Origin: Desulfobacteraceae bacterium
Lineage (GTDB): Bacteria > Desulfobacterota > Desulfobacteria > Desulfobacterales > JAUWMJ01
DNA: 10,806 nucleotides
Assembly (NCBI GenBank): GCA_030612225.1
Contig: JAUWOH010000078.1
Location: forward strand, 1-10,806
Direction: 5' to 3'
Positions 5,979 through 10,806 of this stretch are shown here, piece after piece. The translations under genes were made by a program, and so were the position numbers. The notes under the pieces were generated by a model, which worked only from the letters and a program-made list of their open reading frames with translations, was not told the origin of the DNA and ran no database searches. Every line of letters starts with the position of its first letter. Position 1 is the first letter of the stretch.

Positions 5979-6953
5979 ATGATCATCAAACAGGCAGTCG
6001 AAGTTCTTAAGATAGAAGCACAAGGGATATTAGAGCTGATAGATCGAATCGATAAAAGCTTCACTGAAATGGTTGAGCTTATCTACAATTCAAAGGGACG
6101 TCTGATTGTCGGCGGAATAGGCAAATCAGGAATAGTGGGAAGAAAGATTGTTGCAACATTAAACTCTACAGGAACACGGTCTATATTTTTACATCCTGTC
6201 GAAGCCATGCATGGAGATCTCGGCATGGTCAGCCATGAGGATATTTTCCTTGCCCTTTCAAACAGTGGTGAAACCGACGAGCTTAATATTCTTATCCCAA
6301 GTATCAGAAATGTTGGATGCACAGTTATCGCCTTTACCGGAAATAAAGATTCCACCCTGGCAAAAAATAGTGACATTATAATTGATGTCGGCGTAGATAA
6401 AGAGGCATGCCCTCTTGGCCTTGCTCCAACTGCCAGCACAACCGCTCTTCTTGCAATGGGTGATGCTCTTGCCGTAGTCCTTATTAATAAAAAACACTTT
6501 CAAACAAGCGATTTTAAAAAGATTCATCCTGGCGGAGCGATAGGCCAGCATCTTTCCGGCAAGGTTGGTGATATCATGTTAGCGGGAGACTTGATTCCTC
6601 TTGTTGCAAAAGGGGCTTCCATGGAAGAAGCTATCAAAATAGTAGACCGTTTCAAGCTGGGAGCAGCACTTATTTTCACTGCAAATGAAACTCTTTCCGG
6701 TATTATCACAGATGGAGATATTCGACGTTTCATCGTCCGTCATACAACGATTGCAGGCTCGACAGCCGAAGATGTAATGACTATTAACCCGCAAACCACC
6801 AGCACTGACACACCTGCATATGATGCACTGAACATAATGGAAAAGTACCAGATTACAGTACTCCCTGTAACGGATAACAGCGGAAAAATTCGCGGTATTT
6901 TGCACCTGCATGATATTTTAGGCAAGGGCGAATTCAAGTTTAACGGAAAATAA
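5979..6953 (+). CDS. kdsD: Arabinose-5-phosphate isomerase (KDO pathway)
   Basis: Interconverts D-ribulose 5-phosphate and D-arabinose 5-phosphate, the first step toward KDO of the LPS core, in the cytoplasm. The 324-residue product has an N-terminal SIS domain (about 35-170) and two CBS domains (about 200-262 and 265-322), the standard KdsD layout; E. coli KdsD has 328 residues. Family motifs are intact: VGGIGKSG (44-51), SNSGETDE (94-101), KEACPLGLAPT (141-151) and HPGGA (183-187). K49, E101, E142 and H183 correspond to the catalytic K59, E111, E152 and H193 of E. coli at a constant offset of ten. ATG 5979 is preferred, with AGGGA upstream; the GTG at 5946 lies in a repeat-like hairpin and would add 11 unconserved residues. 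kdsC and kdsB are not adjacent; a phosphofructokinase gene follows at 101 bp on the same strand with no terminator seen, so co-transcription is likely. Confidence 0.95.
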   Translation: MIIKQAVEVLKIEAQGILELIDRIDKSFTEMVELIYNSKGRLIVGGIGKSGIVGRKIVATLNSTGTRSIFLHPVEAMHGDLGMVSHEDIFLALSNSGETDELNILIPSIRNVGCTVIAFTGNKDSTLAKNSDIIIDVGVDKEACPLGLAPTASTTALLAMGDALAVVLINKKHFQTSDFKKIHPGGAIGQHLSGKVGDIMLAGDLIPLVAKGASMEEAIKIVDRFKLGAALIFTANETLSGIITDGDIRRFIVRHTTIAGSTAEDVMTINPQTTSTDTPAYDALNIMEKYQITVLPVTDNSGKIRGILHLHDILGKGEFKFNGK

Positions 6954-7001
6954 GGTAAAAAAAGCACAGAGGCAGAAGGAAAAATAAACAGATGGGATTC
7001 C

Positions 7002-7034
7002 TTGAACCGTGAACCCTTGAACCCTGAACCTGAA
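7002..7034. repeat. Short TGAACC repeat cluster
   Basis: TGAACC occurs four times (7003, 7010, 7018 and 7025) between kdsD and the phosphofructokinase gene, as TTGAACC, GTGAACC, TTGAACC, CTGAACC, followed by TGAAGCGAAGCG. It lies entirely in the 101-bp gap. It resembles the degenerate CCTTGAACC-type spacers found between genes in some Desulfobacterota (from memory). No function is assigned. Confidence 0.6.
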
Positions 7035-7054
7035 GCGAAGCGAAAGAGGCCACT

Positions 7055-8380
7055 ATGAATTTTAACTCAATCGACACAAATATACCGACACTCGGAAAAG
7101 CAAAAATACCTTCTCCGATTAAAAAAAACAACGGGGACAAACAGCTTAAAAATTTTATTCCAGACGATGACCGGATAATCGTAAATTTAAAACTGTCTGA
7201 AATAACGAGCATGATTAAAAAAGGAGAAGAACCGCCATGCTTTGAAATAGCAGGCCCCAGGGAAAAAATATATTTTGATCCCAGCAAACTAAGATGTGCA
7301 CTGGTGACATGCGGCGGTCTATGCCCCGGCCTTAACGACATAATCCGTTCAATAGTACTTGAACTTTACTATGGTTATGGTGTTCGCAATATTTACGGCA
7401 TCCGTTACGGTCTTCAGGGATTTATCCCGGAGTATGGCCACAATATTATAGATCTTACTCCTGATTTTGTTTGCAATATTCTCGATATGGGCGGGTCGAT
7501 CCTCGGATCCTCCAGAGGGCCCCAGTCGATAGATGAGATTGTTGACAGCCTGGAAAGAATGAATATTGGTATCCTTTTTACGATCGGCGGAGACGGAACA
7601 CTTATGGCTGCAACAAAAATAGCGGATGCCGTAACTGAAAGAGGATTAAAGATAAGTGTTATCGGCATACCTAAAACAATCGACAATGATATACATATGG
7701 TATCCAGGTCTTTTGGTTTTGATACAGCAGTTGATGTTGCAACTACCGCAATCGAAGCCGCCCATAACGAAGCTGGAGGATATCCCAATGGAATCGGCCT
7801 TATAAAACTCATGGGCAGGTATTCCGGATTCATTGCCGCAACAGCCACTTTAGCCCAGCAGGATGTCAATTTTGTGCTTATTCCTGAAATTGATATTGAC
7901 CTTGAGGGAGACAGCGGTTTTCTGCGTACCCTAGAAAAACGCCTGGATCTTAGAGGTCATGCAGTAATCGTTGTAGCTGAAGGTGCCGGTCAAAATTTTT
8001 TTGAAGGTATGAAAGATGAGCGTGATGCCTCTGGAAATGTTAAATTGAAAGATATAGGTCTGTTTCTAAAAGATAAAATAATATCCTATTTTCAAGAAAA
8101 AAACATCGAAATTTCACTAAAATATATTGATCCCAGCTATATGATAAGAAGTCTTTCGGCAAATGCCAACGACAGTGTGTTTTGCGGATTCTTAGGACGT
8201 GATGCTGTTCATGCGGGTATGGCAGGAAAAACAAAGCTTATTATAAGTCACTGGAATAACTGTTTTGTCTATGTGCCAATGGCCTTATCTGCCGGAAAAC
8301 GCAAGCATGTTTTACCAAACGGCAAGTTGTGGCGCACAGTCCTCGAAGCAACAGGTCAGGGTTCATTGATGGCGTCGTAG
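7055..8380 (+). CDS. ATP-dependent 6-phosphofructokinase, plant/spirochaete-type
   Basis: Phosphorylates fructose 6-phosphate to the 1,6-bisphosphate in glycolysis, in the cytoplasm. At 441 residues it is longer than the roughly 320-residue E. coli PfkA, with about 75 extra N-terminal residues typical of the group II (plant PFK, Treponema TP0108-like) branch. Motifs: CGGLCPGLND near 89-98, GGDGT at 178-182, PKTIDND at 206-212, SFGFDTA, GLIKLMGRYSGFIA and VAEGAGQ. Gly at the fourth position of GGDGT, rather than the Asp of GGDD enzymes, points to ATP as phosphoryl donor, while the Lys of PKTIDND is the residue also seen in pyrophosphate-type enzymes; this mixed pair is what the plant-type ATP group carries. 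Pyrophosphate use cannot be fully excluded from sequence. ATG 7055 has AAAGAGG at 7043-7049. It probably shares a transcript with kdsD. Confidence 0.92.
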   Translation: MNFNSIDTNIPTLGKAKIPSPIKKNNGDKQLKNFIPDDDRIIVNLKLSEITSMIKKGEEPPCFEIAGPREKIYFDPSKLRCALVTCGGLCPGLNDIIRSIVLELYYGYGVRNIYGIRYGLQGFIPEYGHNIIDLTPDFVCNILDMGGSILGSSRGPQSIDEIVDSLERMNIGILFTIGGDGTLMAATKIADAVTERGLKISVIGIPKTIDNDIHMVSRSFGFDTAVDVATTAIEAAHNEAGGYPNGIGLIKLMGRYSGFIAATATLAQQDVNFVLIPEIDIDLEGDSGFLRTLEKRLDLRGHAVIVVAEGAGQNFFEGMKDERDASGNVKLKDIGLFLKDKIISYFQEKNIEISLKYIDPSYMIRSLSANANDSVFCGFLGRDAVHAGMAGKTKLIISHWNNCFVYVPMALSAGKRKHVLPNGKLWRTVLEATGQGSLMAS

Positions 8381-8498
8381 AAAGCTCCATCTACTGCGTT
8401 GCAGCGGTTTTTCAGAAACTTAACACCCAACGCGGACAAGCCGGAACCAAAGATGAAAATATTATTGGTATTAACGTTTGAGCCATTGAGGGCAAGAT

Positions 8499-8580
8499 AC
8501 TCGATTCTGGATACTCGATGCTGGATAAAATGAGGAGCATCCTTTTTCAATATCCAGTATCGAGAGACCAGCATCCAGCA
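8499..8580. repeat. Tandem and inverted repeat forming a large hairpin between convergent genes
   Basis: ATACTCGATTCTGG and ATACTCGATGCTGG are adjacent direct repeats (8497-8510 and 8511-8524). CTCGATGCTGGATA (8514-8527) then pairs with TATCCAGTATCGAG (8551-8564), 14 bp with one G:T, enclosing an inner AGGA-GCA-TCCT stem with a T run (8533-8547). A further half-copy (CCAGCATCCAGCAT) follows at 8568-8581. It lies between the convergent phosphofructokinase and lipoprotein genes and may end both transcripts. The internal duplications suggest a dispersed repeat family. Confidence 0.6.
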
Positions 8581-8663
8581 TCATATACTCAAAGGCTTCA
8601 CAAGGTGTAATAAAATATTTTTACCACAAAAAGCACAAACTTTACAAATAAGAAACTAATTCA

Positions 8664-10592
8664 TCAATTAAATTCCAGCTCGATAAATTTATCTCCCTTT
8701 ATTCGAAGAAGGCTGAGATTCTTTTTGACATCCCCGTTATCATCAAATGACGTAAGTCCCGTTACTCCCTGAAAGTTTTTAAGCTGCATAAGTTCATTTT
8801 TAATTGCATTCCTGGATCTGACATCGGGCCTGCTCAATATTTGATATAAAATCATAGATGTATCATATGCTATAGCCTCAATAAATCCAGGCTTCTCTCC
8901 GTATGTCTTTTCAAATTTTTCTACAAAATCTCTGACCCGTACGGAAGTGCTCTCAGAGAAAAAACCGTCAGGGATTATTGCCCTTTGAATATATTCCTTT
9001 GTCATATCGACCAGTTTTTTGGAATGCCAGAGTTTGGTTCCCAGAAGATATACATCCTCAATATCATGAAATGCCAGTTGAGGTATTATGAGTCCGACTT
9101 TCGTAGGGCCATCAGGAATAAAAATCGCTTCAAAATCAACAACCGGTTCGGGCTCTTCATTTTCATCATCCGGCTTTTCAGTATCTATTTTTTTAACATC
9201 CGGCTTTTCCTTAAGATCATCAGGAACTTCATAGTACAGTCCTACAAGCTTTTTAATCGGATCTTTGAAATCCGTATGTGATGGATTATACGATTCTGCT
9301 CCGACAATTTTACCCCCGTATTTAAGTACCTCATCCCAAAACAGATTCATAAAATGTGTTCCATATTTCTCTTCGGGATATAAAACAGCAAAATTTTTTA
9401 CCTCAAGAACTTCAGCAGCATAAGAAACAACAGCCCTTACCTGCATTTCAGGTGTAATGAAGTTCCTGAAAACATTGTCACCTATCTCGGTAATATTTTC
9501 TTTCTGCGTAATGGTAATCATTGGAATCCCGCTATGCTGTGCTTCAGTTGCTACAGCTTCCGCTGTAATAATCGGGCCTATTGTTGCTGCAACCTGGTTA
9601 TTTTGCAAGTCATGCATAGCAAGAATAGCTTTTTCAGGATTGCCACCTGTATCCTTGATTAATAAATGAATGGACGGATTAGCAGCTTTAGAGTTGAATT
9701 GCGACAGTGCAAGTTCAATACCTTTCATTGCCCTTTCCCCGTATTTTCTATACGGGCCGCTCAGTGGAAGTAAACATCCTATCGTATAGCGACTGTACAC
9801 CATTTTCCCTGCAATCTCTTCTATAAGGAGGTTTGCCTGCTGTACGTTTTCGTGCTCAGGAAAGCTCTTGACGAACCCTGTTAAAGCTCTTATAGCTTCA
9901 TCAGGTTTTTCTTCTTTTGAATAGTTAACTCCAAGCTGGTACATCAGGTAACCCTTGGGCAGATTGTCTTCAATATAGTTTAGAAGTGATAAAATACTCT
10001 CAGAATCAAGTTTGTTGACAGCTTCTTTCATTTTCACAATGATAGACTCTTTTTTTTGCTCTTCGGACATTTTATGAGCCATAGCAAAAAAATATATCGA
10101 ATCTTCCGGGGAATCTGTAGCCACATAGGTGTTGCCAAGAATTGTATATATCCTGCCGATATTAGCCTTTGATATCTTACCTTCCAAAAGACTTGAAGCA
10201 AGCTGTATAACTTCTGAAAATTTTTCTTCGTTATAATAGGTAATAAGTATTTCAACCCTCGCATCGCAAACAAGGGGGCTGTCCGGGTATTCGGAAAGCA
10301 AACGATTGAAAATTTTTCGTGCTTTTTTATTTTTTTTCACAGCCAGATAGATCATACCCGTTTTCATCAAAGCGTTGGCGGCAAATGGCCCTTCAGGAAA
10401 AAATGAAAGGTATCTTTCGTATGTACTGAGAGCCTCCCGGTAAGACTTTGCATTAAAAAGTCTTTCGGCTTTTAAGAAAAGTTCTTCTTGTGTACCAACT
10501 TCCTCAGGCACTGGTGGGATAACTGCTTTTGGTACGCATGCTAAAAAAAATAAGAAGATAACCAAAATGGTTATTATTTCACGAATCTTCAT
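8664..10592 (-). CDS. LpoA-like outer-membrane lipoprotein: TPR plus type-1 periplasmic-binding domain
   Basis: A 642-residue probable lipoprotein. The signal peptide carries a lipobox ending FLAC with Cys19. Residues about 33-265 are TPR-like helical repeats resembling YbgF/BamD-type modules (for example AERLFNAKSYREALSTYERY). From about 268 (YTIGCLLPLSGPYRKYGERA) to the end is a type-1 periplasmic-binding fold of the Leu/Ile/Val-receptor class. This domain order is that of LpoA, the activator of penicillin-binding protein 1A in gammaproteobacteria, and of proteins annotated as penicillin-binding protein activators. That role is inferred; an ABC-type receptor is the alternative, though no transporter genes are nearby. 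An acidic, Lys/Pro-rich insert (about 457-486) interrupts the binding domain before VDFEAIFIPDGP. Start chosen at 10592 because it places the signal peptide at the N-terminus; the longer frame to 10724 starts inside a palindromic repeat. It converges on the phosphofructokinase gene. Confidence 0.85.
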   Translation of the reverse strand: MKIREIITILVIFLFFLACVPKAVIPPVPEEVGTQEELFLKAERLFNAKSYREALSTYERYLSFFPEGPFAANALMKTGMIYLAVKKNKKARKIFNRLLSEYPDSPLVCDARVEILITYYNEEKFSEVIQLASSLLEGKISKANIGRIYTILGNTYVATDSPEDSIYFFAMAHKMSEEQKKESIIVKMKEAVNKLDSESILSLLNYIEDNLPKGYLMYQLGVNYSKEEKPDEAIRALTGFVKSFPEHENVQQANLLIEEIAGKMVYSRYTIGCLLPLSGPYRKYGERAMKGIELALSQFNSKAANPSIHLLIKDTGGNPEKAILAMHDLQNNQVAATIGPIITAEAVATEAQHSGIPMITITQKENITEIGDNVFRNFITPEMQVRAVVSYAAEVLEVKNFAVLYPEEKYGTHFMNLFWDEVLKYGGKIVGAESYNPSHTDFKDPIKKLVGLYYEVPDDLKEKPDVKKIDTEKPDDENEEPEPVVDFEAIFIPDGPTKVGLIIPQLAFHDIEDVYLLGTKLWHSKKLVDMTKEYIQRAIIPDGFFSESTSVRVRDFVEKFEKTYGEKPGFIEAIAYDTSMILYQILSRPDVRSRNAIKNELMQLKNFQGVTGLTSFDDNGDVKKNLSLLRIKGDKFIELEFN

Positions 10593-10646
10593 AATTTTTA
10601 ACCTTATGGTAAGGGTTCTTTGCGTGCTCTGCGGTGAAAATAAAAC

Positions 10647-10652
10647 ATTATA
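10647..10652 (-). promoter_or_regulatory. Candidate -10 box for the lipoprotein gene
   Basis: On the minus strand TATAAT (a perfect -10 hexamer) lies 54 bp upstream of the chosen ATG and implies a start near 10640. No convincing -35 hexamer is found at 17 bp, and the region is AT-rich, so this is tentative. The spacer between it and the gene contains CACCGCAGAGCACGCAAAG, which resembles common intergenic filler repeats. Confidence 0.4.
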
Positions 10653-10693
10653 CGTAATCGTATTTAAGAATATATGGACTAAGTACTGACGGT

Positions 10694-10806
10694 TTCGTAA
10701 AAAGTTCAAATTCAAGGCGTGCAAATTTTGTAATCATGAGGCGTACTGGTCGTACGTTGAATGATTACGAAATGCAGCACAACGAAGAAGTTGGACTTTT
10801 TACGAG
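10694..10806. repeat. Long imperfect palindrome, MITE-like element running to the window edge
   Basis: The left arm TTCGTAAAAAGTTCAAATTC (10694-10713) mirrors the right end, which reads CTCGTAAAAAGTCCAACTTC on the opposite strand (10787-10806). Nested inside, GTAATCAT (10730-10737) mirrors ATGATTAC (10761-10768), and CGTAC (10742-10746) mirrors GTACG (10752-10756) around a 5-nt loop. All pairs centre at about 10749-10750, so the whole 113 bp can fold as one hairpin. There is no coding frame. Terminal inverted repeats and full symmetry suggest a small non-autonomous transposable element; the true right border may lie just outside the window. Confidence 0.75.

Noticed and set aside
7414..7869. 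151-codon minus-strand frame opposite the phosphofructokinase
   Set aside because: It is antisense to strongly conserved motifs of the real gene and has no ribosome binding site or domain; it is a shadow frame, as are the other long antisense frames over kdsD and the M4 gene.
10593..10724. 44-residue N-terminal extension of the lipoprotein
   Set aside because: The frame would start inside the palindromic repeat and would bury the lipoprotein signal peptide; a start at 10592 gives a proper lipobox.

Overview
This window looks like chromosomal DNA of a Gram-negative, AT-leaning member of the Desulfobacterota (Desulfobacterales-like). The evidence is indirect. A KDO-pathway isomerase implies LPS. 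A lipoprotein of LpoA architecture implies an outer membrane. A GEMM-type cyclic-dinucleotide riboswitch and a secreted protease with a CFI-box tail are both familiar from this group. Several intergenic repeats have the style seen in these genomes. No rRNA, tRNA, CRISPR array or intact transposase gene is visible.

Layout. Positions 1-177 carry debris ending in two perfect tandem copies of a 37-bp unit. This cuts into a decayed gene (178-590) that lost its start and carries an internal frameshift. Positions 591-1000 have no gene. A cyclic-di-GMP-I (GEMM) aptamer with an overlapping intrinsic terminator (about 1057-1154) precedes a 1013-residue secreted thermolysin-family (M4) metalloprotease (1383-4424). 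That protein has beta-sandwich modules (unassigned, ASH-like, Calx-beta) and a C-terminal CFI box that stops right after the motif. A strong terminator follows. Next comes a 540-bp regulatory gap with two phased inverted repeats, a good sigma-54 -24/-12 promoter and a structured leader. It leads to a 261-residue exported HExxH protein of unknown function (4966-5751).

After a repeat-rich gap come kdsD (arabinose-5-phosphate isomerase, 5979-6953) and a plant/spirochaete-type ATP-dependent phosphofructokinase (7055-8380), probably co-transcribed. A convergent intergenic region with a large hairpin separates them from a minus-strand lipoprotein (8664-10592) with TPR and type-1 periplasmic-binding domains, the layout of the penicillin-binding-protein activator LpoA. 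The window ends in a long imperfect palindrome of the MITE type.

How it fits together. The left half is an envelope/secretion module: two exported HExxH proteins side by side, each behind elaborate regulation (a second-messenger riboswitch for one, a probable sigma-54 promoter for the other). The right half is housekeeping: LPS precursor synthesis, glycolysis and cell-wall synthesis control. The most noteworthy signal is the predicted riboswitch control of the M4 protease, together with a 10-C tract and a truncated anchor motif at its C-terminus.
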